Below, piece after piece: positions 17,924 to 26,429 of a stretch of DNA of 64,000 nucleotides. The notes below the pieces were generated by a model, which searched no databases, was not told the origin of the DNA, and saw nothing but the letters and a program-made list of their open reading frames with translations. Where the stretch lies: contig NC_020504.1 of assembly GCF_000349325.1 (NCBI RefSeq), positions 5,738,053-5,802,052 of the forward strand, read 5' to 3'. Made by a program: the position numbers and the translations under genes. This DNA is from Streptomyces davaonensis JCM 4913. GTDB lineage: Bacteria; Actinomycetota; Actinomycetes; Streptomycetales; Streptomycetaceae. Position 1 is the stretch's first letter. The number at the start of each line of letters is the position of its first letter.

Positions 17924-18667
17924 ATGCAGTGGAAGGTATCGAGTCTGGCCGAGCGTCCGGACAAGTTCGAGCAGGTCGTGGCGATGGCGGCCACGTGGCC
18001 GGAGCCGGTGCTGAACGACCACGTGGGCAACGCCCACTACGGCCGGATCGCCACCGAGCTCCCCGAGTATGTGCAGTTCGCCGAGGACGCGCGGGGCGAG
18101 GTCGTCGCCCACGGCTACAGCGTGCCCTTCGCCCTCGGCGCACAGGGCCGCGGCACCCTGCCCGCCCGCGGCTGGGACGAGGTGCTCGTCTGGGCCTTCA
18201 GCGACCTGCGTCGAGGGGTACCGGCGGACACGGTCAGCGCCATCTCGGTCACCGTCACCCCGCACGCCCAGGGACTCGGCCTGTCCGCCGTGATGCTCTC
18301 GGCCATGCGGGACAACGCCCTCGCCCACGGCTTCCGTGAGGTCGTGGCCCCGGTCCGTCCGAGCGCCAAGCACCTCGAACCGCACACCCCCATCGAGGAG
18401 TATGCGCACCGTGTGCGGCCCGACGGACTTCCGCACGACCCGTGGCTGCGGGTGCACGCCCGGGCGGGCGCCGTCATCGACTCGGTGGCCCCGGCCTCGA
18501 TGACCGTGTCGGGCTCGCTGGAGCAGTGGCGCGACTGGACCGGGCTGCCCTTCGACGCCCCGGGCGACATCGAGGTGCCCGGGGCGCTGGTACCGGTGCG
18601 CTGCGAACCGGAACGCGGATACGCGGTGTACGTCGAGCCCAACGTCTGGATGCGGCACCCCCTGTGA
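17924..18667 (+). CDS. GNAT-like acetyltransferase, two-part
   Basis: The product has 247 residues. The middle shows a GNAT acetyl-CoA region (AISVTVTPHAQGLGLSAVML then FREVVAPVRPSAK), with longer N- and C-terminal arms (VHARAGAVIDSVAPASMTVS). No substrate can be assigned. TACCGT (17912-17917) ends six bases before the ATG with no SD, so this is probably leaderless. It converges on the lipoprotein gene at 18678, with only 10 bases between the stops. Confidence 0.7.
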   Translation: MQWKVSSLAERPDKFEQVVAMAATWPEPVLNDHVGNAHYGRIATELPEYVQFAEDARGEVVAHGYSVPFALGAQGRGTLPARGWDEVLVWAFSDLRRGVPADTVSAISVTVTPHAQGLGLSAVMLSAMRDNALAHGFREVVAPVRPSAKHLEPHTPIEEYAHRVRPDGLPHDPWLRVHARAGAVIDSVAPASMTVSGSLEQWRDWTGLPFDAPGDIEVPGALVPVRCEPERGYAVYVEPNVWMRHPL

Positions 18668-18677
18668 GACGCCGGGC

Positions 18678-19478
18678 TCAGCCGCCGAGCGCATCCAGGT
18701 CCAGGATGTCGCCGGTGGGCTTGTCCGCCGGGACCGGCTCGTCGAAGTCGCTGAAGGTGAGCGAGCCCTCGTCCGAGGGGGTGGTGCTGACCAGCCGCAG
18801 CACATAAGGCTCGCCCTCGGTGGCGACGTAGAAGGTGAAGCTCTCCTTGCCGTCCTTCTCGTACAGGGTGATCGCGGGCGTGCCGTCGACCGTGGCGGTC
18901 TTGCCGCGGGTGGCGTCCGACCCGGCGTCGTCGGCGTCGCCGAAGACCGTGTCCATGTCGCAGAAGTCGGCGAAGTCCTTGGCGTCCGAGCCCTTCGCGG
19001 ACATCTTGGTCCACTTGTCGGCCAGCATCGACACCGTGGCGTCGACCTCCGCCTCGGGAGCGCCCTCGCTCTGGGCGCGCAGGAAGTCCTCGTCGTACTT
19101 CATGTAGAGGGTGTCACCGGTCTTGATCAGATCGGCTTGGCCCTCGCCGCCGATGCTCATGTTGCCGGCGCAGTCGCCCTTGCGGTCGAGGGCCATGTCC
19201 ATGGTGATCGTGCTGCCGGACGCATCGTCGGGGATGTCGCCCTTCATGCGGAAGGAGTCGGCGTCGAAGGTGGCCTTCACCGCCCGGTCGGCGATCTCCC
19301 CGCCGGTCAGCCCGGCGAACGGTTCCTTCGGCTTGCTCGACGAGCTGGACTGGTCGGACTGCCCGGCGCTGGGCTTGTCCTTGGACTTGCCCTCGGTCTT
19401 GTCGTCGCCCTGACAGCCGGTGACGGCCAGGGAGGTGACGGCGGTGAGGCAGAGAGCGGCAAGAGCGGTGCGACGCAT
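18678..19478 (-). CDS. Secreted lipoprotein, LppX/LolA-like fold possible
   Basis: The product has 266 residues. The signal peptide ends at lipobox AVTGC (Cys about 22), and a Ser/Lys-rich linker follows. The mature domain has alternating beta-strand segments (TITMDMALDRKGDCAGNMSI; DTLYMKYDEDFLRA; TATVDGTPAITLYEKDG), like the LolA/LppX superfamily of lipid-binding lipoproteins found across Streptomyces. Function is unknown; a lipid carrier or envelope sensor is inference. It is monocistronic. Confidence 0.65.
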   Translation of the reverse strand: MRRTALAALCLTAVTSLAVTGCQGDDKTEGKSKDKPSAGQSDQSSSSSKPKEPFAGLTGGEIADRAVKATFDADSFRMKGDIPDDASGSTITMDMALDRKGDCAGNMSIGGEGQADLIKTGDTLYMKYDEDFLRAQSEGAPEAEVDATVSMLADKWTKMSAKGSDAKDFADFCDMDTVFGDADDAGSDATRGKTATVDGTPAITLYEKDGKESFTFYVATEGEPYVLRLVSTTPSDEGSLTFSDFDEPVPADKPTGDILDLDALGG

Positions 19479-19631
19479 GGGGGTTCCTCGGTGAAGACGG
19501 AGCGCGCGGAGCGCTGGGGGTGAGTTGACGCGGTGGGCCGCCCTTGGGGTGGGCGGCGCGGTGTCGCGGGCGGGGCGGCGGCGCTGTGGTGCCGCGCCCC
19601 GCGCGGCGACGAATCGGCCCAGGTGGCCGGA

Positions 19632-20324
19632 TCAGGCGGACTTCTTCCAGTCCTGGCAGCCGGACGTCTTGAAGTAGGCGTCCGAGGCGGCGATGGTGAC
19701 GACGGCCGTGCCGCTCACATTGTTGTTGGCGATGATCGATTCGATGGAGTGGTCGGCGTTCTTGGTGCGCTCCCAGTAGCAGGCGTCATCGGTGTTGCCG
19801 GTGGACTTGTAGGTGCCGGGCGCGATGTCGACGCCGACTCTGAGCATTCCGGCGTCGCCGGACATCTTCGAGGCCGGGGAGCCCTTGGCCTTCTCGTCGA
19901 CGGCCTCCCAGTCGTTGCAGTCGCTGGACGTGAAGAGCTTGTCGGTCCCCTTGACGGTCACGTAACTCGTGCCCATCACATTTTCGTTGGCCAGCAGCGA
20001 CTCCATCTCCCCGGAGGCGTCCTTGGCCCGCTCCCAGTAGCACATGCCGTCGCTGTTGCCGGTGGTGCGGTAGGTGCCGGGCTTGATGTCCGAACCGACC
20101 TGGAAGTCGCCGTCCCCCGCGAACGCGACCTTCTTCTCGGCGACGTCCTCCGCGTCCGACTTCGTCTTCCCGTCCGTGCCACGGTCCGCGGACGCCGAAG
20201 AGCCCTTGCCGCTGGAGCTGCTGCTGCTGTCGCCGCCGCTGTCGTTCCCGGCGTTCGCCGACACGGCGCCGATGACGACGATCCCCACGACGGCGCCCAG
20301 CGCGATCTTGCCCTTCATGCCCAT
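19632..20324 (-). CDS. Secreted/anchored protein with two tandem copies of a ~70-residue domain
   Basis: The product has 230 residues. An N-terminal membrane helix (IALGAVVGIVVIGAVSANAG) and a Ser-rich linker precede two related domains: GSDIKPGTYRTTGNSDGMCY ... SSDCNDWEAV and GVDIAPGTYKSTGNTDDACY ... TSGCQDWKKSA. Each has a pair of Cys that could form a disulphide outside the cell. The PGTY-x-TG ... CYWER unit is common in actinobacterial exported proteins of unknown role. The ATG at 20324 has GGAGGGG upstream. It is divergent from the methylase gene, with the shared TGTGAAC region between them. Confidence 0.7.
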   Translation of the reverse strand: MGMKGKIALGAVVGIVVIGAVSANAGNDSGGDSSSSSSGKGSSASADRGTDGKTKSDAEDVAEKKVAFAGDGDFQVGSDIKPGTYRTTGNSDGMCYWERAKDASGEMESLLANENVMGTSYVTVKGTDKLFTSSDCNDWEAVDEKAKGSPASKMSGDAGMLRVGVDIAPGTYKSTGNTDDACYWERTKNADHSIESIIANNNVSGTAVVTIAASDAYFKTSGCQDWKKSA

Positions 20325-20400
20325 GACTGATTCCCCTCCCCTGAGCGGCGACCGTCCCCTCCGGCGGTCGCTCGTTCGATGGGTCAATAAGAGCAGAGGC

Positions 20401-20453
20401 TGTGAACCGAGTCAACATGGTTCACAGAATGAGTTGTGTACACGGCCGTGAAT
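20401..20453. promoter_or_regulatory. Inverted-repeat operator region before the methylase gene
   Basis: TGTGAAC (20401-20407) and GTTCACA (20420-20426) are perfect 7-bp arms separated by 12 bases. The palindrome GTGTACAC (20436-20443) and a near copy CGTGAAT (20447-20453) follow. The region lies between the divergent starts at 20324 and 20537. The arm sequence recurs many times inside the methylase coding region. Confidence 0.6.
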
Positions 20454-20536
20454 GCCTGGATCTCGCATACGTCGGTATGCTCGACGCCACAGACCACATG
20501 CGGGGCGAAAGTCGGGGCGGCGAGGGGAGCCGGGCG

Positions 20537-22765
20537 GTGCAGGACAACGCGACAGAGGTGACCGCGGCCGGAATTGCCCGGCTGGCCGGTGTCGGCCGGG
20601 CCGCCGTGAGCAACTGGCGGCGCCGGCACGCCGACTTCCCCAAACCCGTGGGCGGCACCGAGACCAGCCCCTCCTTCGCGCTCGCCGAGGTCGAGGACTG
20701 GCTGTGCCGCCAGGGGAAACTCGCCGAAGTCCCGCTGCGTGAACGGGTCTGGCAGCAGCTCGCCGGGCACCCCGAGGGCCCGGTCACCGCGCTCACCCAC
20801 GCCGGCTGCGTCCTGCTGCTGATCCATGACCGGCCCAGGCTCTGGCTGGAGGTGAGCGCGGGCTCCGACGAGCGGCTCGCGGCGATGCTCCCGGAGGCGC
20901 TGGAGGAGGTGCTCACGGCGCGGTTCGGGGTGACGTCGGCACGACGGGGCTCGGCGGCTGTGAACTCGCGCTCGGCTGTGAACTCCTCCGGTGCTGTGAA
21001 CAGGTCGGGTGCTGTGAACAGGTCGGGTGCCGTGAACGCGGTCGACGCCGTGAACACCGCCGACGCCGTGAGCGCCGCCGCGAACAGCCCGGCTGTGAAC
21101 ACCCCGCCCACCGTTCACACGGCAACCCTTCACACGCCGGCCGTCCACACCCCCACCGGCCCCGAAGCCCTCCCCTCCGCCCCCCTTCTCCGCGGCGCCG
21201 CCGAACTCGCCGCCGAGCTGGGCGGCGCCCGACAGGCCTTCGAGTTCCTGCTCGGCCGCCACCTCGACGCCAACCCGCGCCAGTACACGCTCACCCCCGC
21301 CGAACTCGCCGGTCTCATGGCCGACCTGGCGGGCCCGGCCAGCACCGTCCTCGACCCGGCCTGCGGCACCGGCGCTCTCCTGCGCGCCGTCGCCCCCCGC
21401 CCCGAGCAGGAGCTGTACGCGCAGGACAGCGCCACCGACCTCGCCGCCGTCACCGCGCTCCGGCTCGCCCTGCGCGGCCGCGCCACCGTGCGCGCCGCCG
21501 TCGGCGACACCCTGCGCGCCGACGCGTTCCCCGAGCTGCGTGCCGAGGCCGTCCTGTGCCACCCGCCGTTCAACGAGCGCAACTGGGGCCACGACGAACT
21601 CGCCTACGACCCGCGCTGGGAGTACGGCTTCCCGGCGCGCACCGAGTCCGAGCTGGCCTGGGTGCAGCACGCGCTCGCGCGACTGAAGGACGGCGGCACC
21701 GCCGTGCTCCTGATGCCGCCCGCCGCCGCCTCCCGCCGCTCCGGCCGCCGCATCCGCGCCGACCTGCTGCGGCGCGGCGCGCTGCGTGCCGTCGTAGCGC
21801 TGCCGGTCGGTGCCGCGCCGCCGTACAACATCCCGCTGCACCTGTGGGTGCTGCGGCGGCCCGACAAGGCGCCCGCGCAGCCCGAGGTGCTGCTCGCGGA
21901 CGCCGGGCAGTTCGCGACGGAAGGGCGCGGCGGGCCGGACTGGCGGGCCGTGCGGGACGCCGTGCTCGACGCCTGGCGGGTCTTCGACCGGACCGGCACC
22001 CTCGACGAGCGGCCGGGCCTCGCCCGCGCGTTGCCCGTCATCGACCTCCTCGACGACGACGTCGACCTCGCCCCGGCGCGCCATCTGCCGCCCGCCACCG
22101 CGGCCGACGGCGCCGAGGCGCTCACGGCAGTGCGCGAGCGCCTGGGGGAGACGCTGGGGCTCGCCGGTGCGCTCACGCCCCCGCCCCCCGCCGGTACGCG
22201 CCCCGTGCGCTGGCCGCTCACCACCGTCGGCGAACTCGCCCGCGGGGGCGCCCTGGTGCTGCGTACCGGTGGAAACGGCGGCCACGCACGCGTGCCCGTG
22301 CTCACCGACCATGACGTCCTCGCCGGGACGGCGCCTTCGGGGACGCTGCCCGAGAGCGACGAGGAGCCGGTGCTGACCGAGCCGGGCGATGTCGTCGTGC
22401 CGGTGCTCGGCGGCGGCTCGGTGGCGCGCGTGATCGACGACGCGACGGGGGGCGCCGCCCTGGGGCGCAACCTCGTGCTCCTGCGCCCCGATCGCGCGGC
22501 GCTCGACGCGTGGTTCCTCGCCGGGTTCCTGCGCGGCACCGCCAACAATCGCCAGGCCAGCAGCTATGCGTCCACGGCCACGCGCCTGGACGTGCGCCGC
22601 CTCCAGCTGCCCCGGCTCCCGCTCGACGAACAACGGCGCTACGGCGCGCGCTTCCGCGCACTCGACGAGTTCGAGCGGGCGCTCAGGCACGCGAGCCGAC
22701 TCGGGGACCAGCTCGTGCGCGGGATGTACGACGGCCTGACCGACGGGACGGTCGCGCCCGACTGA
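20537..22765 (+). CDS. Fused HTH / N6-adenine DNA methylase / S-subunit-like protein
   Basis: The product has 742 residues. An N-terminal excisionase/MerR-like HTH (AGIARLAGVGRAAVSNWRRR) is followed by a helical part, then a 6-residue AVN repeat tract (~141-180) and a VHT tract. The methylase domain has motif I DPACGTGALL (~273) and catalytic HPPF (~342, the [DNSH]PP[YF] motif). The last ~200 residues look like one half of a type I specificity subunit (TVGELARGG; LVLLRPDRAALDAWFLAGFL; LPLDEQRRYGARF). No R subunit is adjacent. The GTG at 20537 has GGGGAG seven bases upstream; the frame stays open upstream to 20402, but that puts the operator inside the gene. It could be an epigenetic regulator or an orphan methylase. 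Confidence 0.8.
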   Translation: MQDNATEVTAAGIARLAGVGRAAVSNWRRRHADFPKPVGGTETSPSFALAEVEDWLCRQGKLAEVPLRERVWQQLAGHPEGPVTALTHAGCVLLLIHDRPRLWLEVSAGSDERLAAMLPEALEEVLTARFGVTSARRGSAAVNSRSAVNSSGAVNRSGAVNRSGAVNAVDAVNTADAVSAAANSPAVNTPPTVHTATLHTPAVHTPTGPEALPSAPLLRGAAELAAELGGARQAFEFLLGRHLDANPRQYTLTPAELAGLMADLAGPASTVLDPACGTGALLRAVAPRPEQELYAQDSATDLAAVTALRLALRGRATVRAAVGDTLRADAFPELRAEAVLCHPPFNERNWGHDELAYDPRWEYGFPARTESELAWVQHALARLKDGGTAVLLMPPAAASRRSGRRIRADLLRRGALRAVVALPVGAAPPYNIPLHLWVLRRPDKAPAQPEVLLADAGQFATEGRGGPDWRAVRDAVLDAWRVFDRTGTLDERPGLARALPVIDLLDDDVDLAPARHLPPATAADGAEALTAVRERLGETLGLAGALTPPPPAGTRPVRWPLTTVGELARGGALVLRTGGNGGHARVPVLTDHDVLAGTAPSGTLPESDEEPVLTEPGDVVVPVLGGGSVARVIDDATGGAALGRNLVLLRPDRAALDAWFLAGFLRGTANNRQASSYASTATRLDVRRLQLPRLPLDEQRRYGARFRALDEFERALRHASRLGDQLVRGMYDGLTDGTVAPD
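20959..21149. repeat. Intragenic TGTGAAC / GTTCACA array, 18-bp period
   Basis: (T/C)GTGAAC occurs at 20959, 20977, 20995, 21013, 21031 and 21049 (exact 18-base steps), then a degenerate CGTGAGC at 21067 and TGTGAAC at 21094. Inverted-orientation copies follow: GTTCACA 21113, CTTCACA 21128, GTCCACA 21143. The core matches both arms of the operator at 20401-20426. The encoded unit is [SGD]AVN-x-x, then VHT. Rare codons GCT, GTT and CTT are used exactly where they preserve the motif. Confidence 0.8.
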
Positions 22766-22927
22766 GGGGCCGGACCGAGGGGCCGGGCAGAGGTGCCGGT
22801 CCGGCGGAAGTGATCAGTACAACAACGGTTCGGTACAACCCGTAACCGGTTGTCCGTGTCGGCCTATACGCTCGAACTCTGTCATTCGCTCGTCCGTCCC
22901 CATCGGCCCACCGGTCCAGGAGCAGTC

Positions 22928-23596
22928 ATGTACGGCCACGGCGCGGCGCCGCCCACCCGCAGCGCGGCAACCGTCATCTCCCTGCGCGTGCTGTTCGCCG
23001 CTGCCGGATTCCTGTCCTGCGGGATCCTCGCGTGCGTGCCGCTGTTCCGGGTGGCCATTTTGCGCGGGCGGTGGCCGGACTGGCTGCTGGCGTGGGTGAG
23101 CCTGCCGGTGTCCATCGCGTGCTTCGCGGTGGTCGGCTCGGTGCCGGAGTCGGACCCGCGGTCGGACGTCGCGCTCGGCCTGGTCCTGCTGCTCGGCGCG
23201 TTCAGCGCCGTGTACTTCCTGGTGATGGACATCCGCTACCACAACGCGCTCAGCCGGCAGTACGGCGGCGGTTACGCCACGGCGCACGCCACCACGGTCC
23301 ACGCCCCGAACGGCCCGGCGGGCTACGGCTATCCGCAGTCGCCGTCGCCGTACACGACCGCGCCCGTGCAGCCGCCCCTTGCGCAGCAACCGCCCGCGCC
23401 GATCCCGCACACCCCGGTGCCCCACCCGCCGCTGCCGCAGGACGCCGCGCCCCCCGGTCCGGTGCCGACGCCCCCGCCGCCGCAGCGGCCCGCGCCCGCG
23501 CGTATCGACCAGGTGCGGGCCGAACTCGACGAGCTCAGCGACTACCTGCGCCACCACGACGGCCGCGGCAACGGCGAGCCCGAGGGCGGAAGGTGA
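22928..23596 (+). CDS. Small membrane protein with proline-rich cytoplasmic tail
   Basis: The product has 222 residues. Three hydrophobic helices occupy the first ~105 residues (VISLRVLFAAAGFLSCGILA; LLAWVSLPVSIACFAVVG; ALGLVLLLGAFSAVYFLVMD), then a Tyr/Pro/Gln-rich tail and a last amphipathic segment (IDQVRAELDELSDYLRHHDG). AGGAG (22919-22923) supports the ATG at 22928. Its stop overlaps the GTG of the kinase gene (GTGA), so both are made together; it may anchor or feed signal to the kinase. Confidence 0.7.
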   Translation: MYGHGAAPPTRSAATVISLRVLFAAAGFLSCGILACVPLFRVAILRGRWPDWLLAWVSLPVSIACFAVVGSVPESDPRSDVALGLVLLLGAFSAVYFLVMDIRYHNALSRQYGGGYATAHATTVHAPNGPAGYGYPQSPSPYTTAPVQPPLAQQPPAPIPHTPVPHPPLPQDAAPPGPVPTPPPPQRPAPARIDQVRAELDELSDYLRHHDGRGNGEPEGGR

Positions 23597-25128
23597 GCGT
23601 GACGACGGGGCGCGTCGTCGCCGGCCGCTACGAACTGTCCACGCTCATCGGACAGGGAGGCATGGGCCAGGTCTGGACGGCGTACGACCAGCGGCTCGAC
23701 CGGCGCGTGGCGGTGAAACTGCTGCGCCCGGACAAGGTGGCGGGACAGGAGGCGGAGGAGCTGCGCCGCCGGTTCGTGCGCGAGTGCCGGGTGACCGCGC
23801 AGGTCGACCACCCCGGTCTGGTCACCGTGCACGACGCGGGCAGCGAGGGCGAGGAGCTGTTCCTCGTCATGCAGTACGTCGACGGCGCGGACCTCTCCGA
23901 CCATCTCGCCGAGCACGACCCGTACCCCTGGCAGTGGGCGGTCGCGGTCGCCGCGCAACTGTGCGCCGTGCTGAGCGCCGTGCACGCCGTGCCGATCGTC
24001 CACCGCGACCTCAAGCCGCGGAACGTGATGGTGAAGCAGGACGGCACCGTCACCGTCCTCGACCTCGGCGTCGCCTCCGTCATGGACGCCGACACCACCC
24101 GCCTCACCCACACCGGCACCCCCATCGGCTCGCCCGCCTACATGGCGCCCGAGCAGGCGATGGGCGGCGCGGTCGGCCCGTACACCGACCTGTACGCGCT
24201 CGGTGTGCTCCTCCACGAACTGCTCAGCGGCGACGTGCCGTTCTCCGGCTCCACGGCGCTCGGCGTGCTGCACCGGCATCTGTACGAGCCCCCGCTGCCC
24301 GTGCGCCGGATGCGCCCCGAGGTGCCCGAGGGGCTCGAAGCGCTCGTCCTGCGCCTGCTCGCCAAGGACCCGCAGCACCGCCCGGCGTCCGCGCAGGAGG
24401 TGTACGAGGACCTGGCGCTGCTCCTGCCCGCGCGCGGGACGCCGACCGGGGCGCCCCTCGACCCCACGCGCCCCTTCCTGCGCCCGCACGCCCCCTGGCC
24501 GGACCGCGCGCGCACCCCCGCGCCCCAGCCCGCCCCCGCCACGCCCGTCACCCCGGCCGCCGAGAAGCCCGACGTCGCCCGCGCCGTCGACGAGGTCAAG
24601 CGCCTCCTCGGCGAGGGCCGCATCACCCAGGCCGTGGACATCCTCGGCGCGATCCTCCCGGTCGCCGCCGAGCAGCACGGCGAGCACTCTCCCGTGGTGC
24701 GCACCCTGCGCAAGCAGTACGCGGCCACACTCATGGACGACGGCCAGTACCGGCGCGCGCTCCCCGTCCTGCGCTCCCTGGCCGCCGAACGCGCCGCCGA
24801 GGCGGGCCACGCCGACCCCCAGTCCCTGCGCTTCCGCTACGACGCGGCCCAGTGCCTGGAGCAGCTCGGCGACCCGGCGGCGGCGCTCAGCGAGTACCGC
24901 TCGCTGCTGCCGTACTACGAGAACCAGTACGTGGCCGGCGACCCCCAGCTCGCGCACGACGTCCGCCGCCGCATCGGCCACCTCCAGCTGGCCCTCGGCG
25001 ATCGGGCCGGCGCCCACGACACCCTCGTACGCCTGCTGCACGACGTGGAGCGCCTCAATGGCCCCGGTCACCCCATGGCGGCGGACATCCGGCGGACGCT
25101 CCAGTGGCTCGGGCAGATGCGTGGCTAG
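23593..25128 (+). CDS. Soluble Ser/Thr protein kinase with TPR-like C-terminus
   Basis: The product has 511 residues. The Hanks-type kinase domain (~10-275) has GQGGMGQVW, catalytic Lys in VAVKLL (~41), HRDLKPRN (~137), DLGVAS in place of DFG (~157), and GSPAYMAPEQ. A Pro-rich linker precedes helical repeats (~320-505) that look TPR-like (QYAATLMDDGQYRRALPVLR). No transmembrane segment or PASTA domain is present, unlike PknB; membrane contact may come through the coupled upstream protein. DLG instead of DFG is tolerated in several actinobacterial kinases. The GTG at 23593 overlaps the upstream stop. Confidence 0.85.
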   Translation: MSVTTGRVVAGRYELSTLIGQGGMGQVWTAYDQRLDRRVAVKLLRPDKVAGQEAEELRRRFVRECRVTAQVDHPGLVTVHDAGSEGEELFLVMQYVDGADLSDHLAEHDPYPWQWAVAVAAQLCAVLSAVHAVPIVHRDLKPRNVMVKQDGTVTVLDLGVASVMDADTTRLTHTGTPIGSPAYMAPEQAMGGAVGPYTDLYALGVLLHELLSGDVPFSGSTALGVLHRHLYEPPLPVRRMRPEVPEGLEALVLRLLAKDPQHRPASAQEVYEDLALLLPARGTPTGAPLDPTRPFLRPHAPWPDRARTPAPQPAPATPVTPAAEKPDVARAVDEVKRLLGEGRITQAVDILGAILPVAAEQHGEHSPVVRTLRKQYAATLMDDGQYRRALPVLRSLAAERAAEAGHADPQSLRFRYDAAQCLEQLGDPAAALSEYRSLLPYYENQYVAGDPQLAHDVRRRIGHLQLALGDRAGAHDTLVRLLHDVERLNGPGHPMAADIRRTLQWLGQMRG

Positions 25129-25504
25129 CGAGGAAGAGCGCCCGGACCCCGCGCGCCGGGAAGCGATCGAGCGGATCACCGCCCCGCTGGACGCGAACAT
25201 GCCCGACGCCGGGGACTTCGGCTTCGAGGCGATCCAGCGGCTGGGCAACCCCGTACCGATGCTCGTGCAGAACGACGGCGAGGAGCGGCTGGAGCTCTGG
25301 CTGGAGCCGTTCGGGCAGGACTACTGGCTGGAGCCGGGCGAGGCGGTGTACGTCACCTCGTACGGGGTGTGGAACGACCACCCGTTCGAGACGGTCCACG
25401 AACCCGGTCGGCTGACCGTCTGGGCCACGTCCTGGTTCGCCACGGTCTCCGACCGCGAGGGCAAGGAATTCCTCCCGGGCCGCAGGGACGCCGCCCACGG
25501 CTGA
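25121..25504 (+). CDS. Small acidic protein encoded at the end of the kinase operon
   Basis: The product has 127 residues, not recognised. It is acidic and aromatic-rich (LELWLEPFGQDYWLEPGEAV; YGVWNDHPFETVHEPGRLTV) and probably all-beta (cupin-like is one possibility, not shown). The GTG at 25121 overlaps the end of the kinase gene by eight bases, so it is likely translated by re-initiation and could be a kinase substrate or partner. Confidence 0.65.
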   Translation: MASEEERPDPARREAIERITAPLDANMPDAGDFGFEAIQRLGNPVPMLVQNDGEERLELWLEPFGQDYWLEPGEAVYVTSYGVWNDHPFETVHEPGRLTVWATSWFATVSDREGKEFLPGRRDAAHG

Positions 25505-25547
25505 CGTGCCGGTGCCCGAAGTCCTGGTGAATCGTTGGTCGAATGGG

Positions 25548-25576
25548 TTGGCCAGAGCTTGGCCACTGCCTACCAT
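25548..25576 (+). promoter_or_regulatory. Promoter of the SurA-like lipoprotein gene
   Basis: TTGGCC (25548-25553), a 17-base spacer and TACCAT (25571-25576) fit the HrdB-type TTGnnn/TAnnnT pattern, about 50 bases before the TTG start. Confidence 0.45.
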
Positions 25577-25628
25577 CGATCATCGCAAGACTTTGTGCAC
25601 CGTCGCACAAGCTCCTCGGGAGGTTTCC

Positions 25629-26282
25629 TTGCACCGCCGCAATCGCCGCCGTCGCACCGCGCTCCTCCTCTCCGCCGCCATCGCGGCGGCGCCCCTCCTC
25701 ACCGCCTGCGGAAACGATGCGCATCCCGGCGCCGCGGCCGTCGTCGGCGACCAGCGGATCACCGTCTCCCAGCTGGAGAACAGGGTGAACGAGGTGCGCG
25801 CGGCGCAGCGCGCGGCCGTCGGGGACGAGGCGCAGTACGCCCAGGCCGTGGCCCGGACCGGCAGCCTCACCCGCGACACCCTGCACGGCATGGTCCTGGA
25901 CCGGGTGCTGCACCAGGCCGCCGAGGACGCGGGTGTCACGGTCAGCCGCAAGGAGATCCAGCAGATGCGCACCGGCCTGGAGCAGCAGGCCGGTGGCACC
26001 GAGGCGCTGGAGACGGCCTGGCTCCAGGAGTACGGCGTCGCACCGCAGCGACTGGAGGAGAACCTCCGGCTCCAGCTGGAGGCCCAGAAGCTCGCCGCCG
26101 CGCTCGGCACCGACACCAGCCGCCCGGAGTTCTGGAAGGCCCTGTCCGAGGCATCCGAGAAGCTCGATGTCGACCTCAACCCGCGCTACGGCACCTGGGA
26201 CGTCCAGAAGAGCAGCCGCGTGGACGCCAAGACGCCATGGGTGCGCGAGGTGACGGCGGCGGACTCGCAGCAGCCGGCGTAG
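25629..26282 (+). CDS. SurA N-terminal-like foldase lipoprotein
   Basis: The product has 217 residues. An Arg-rich N-terminus, hydrophobic core and lipobox LLTAC (Cys about 29) direct it to the outer face of the membrane. The mature part opens with AAVVGDQRITVSQLENRVNE, the usual entry of SurA_N/PrsA-like chaperone domains, and lacks the rotamase domain. The start is a TTG at 25629, placed five bases after GGGAGG (25618-25623); no ATG/GTG fits the signal peptide. It lies upstream of mazG, separated by a hairpin. Confidence 0.75.
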   Translation: MHRRNRRRRTALLLSAAIAAAPLLTACGNDAHPGAAAVVGDQRITVSQLENRVNEVRAAQRAAVGDEAQYAQAVARTGSLTRDTLHGMVLDRVLHQAAEDAGVTVSRKEIQQMRTGLEQQAGGTEALETAWLQEYGVAPQRLEENLRLQLEAQKLAAALGTDTSRPEFWKALSEASEKLDVDLNPRYGTWDVQKSSRVDAKTPWVREVTAADSQQPA

Positions 26283-26341
26283 GGGGTACCAGGCCGGGAC
26301 GCGGCGTAGGGCTGTAGGGCTGGGGACCCCCAGGGATGATC

Positions 26342-26371
26342 GATGGGTGCGGTCATACGATCACACCCATC
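26342..26371 (+). terminator. Hairpin between the SurA-like gene and mazG
   Basis: GATGGGTG (26342-26349) pairs with CACCCATC (26364-26371), an 8-bp stem. Confidence 0.4.
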
Positions 26372-26429
26372 ACCCCCACCTGTGGATAACCACACCGACC
26401 CCGTCCCACCCGTGCGTTAGCTTCGAACC

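Noticed and set aside
20959..21149. CRISPR-like array
   Set aside because: The 18-base period has 7-base repeat cores inside a coding frame and no spacers or cas genes.
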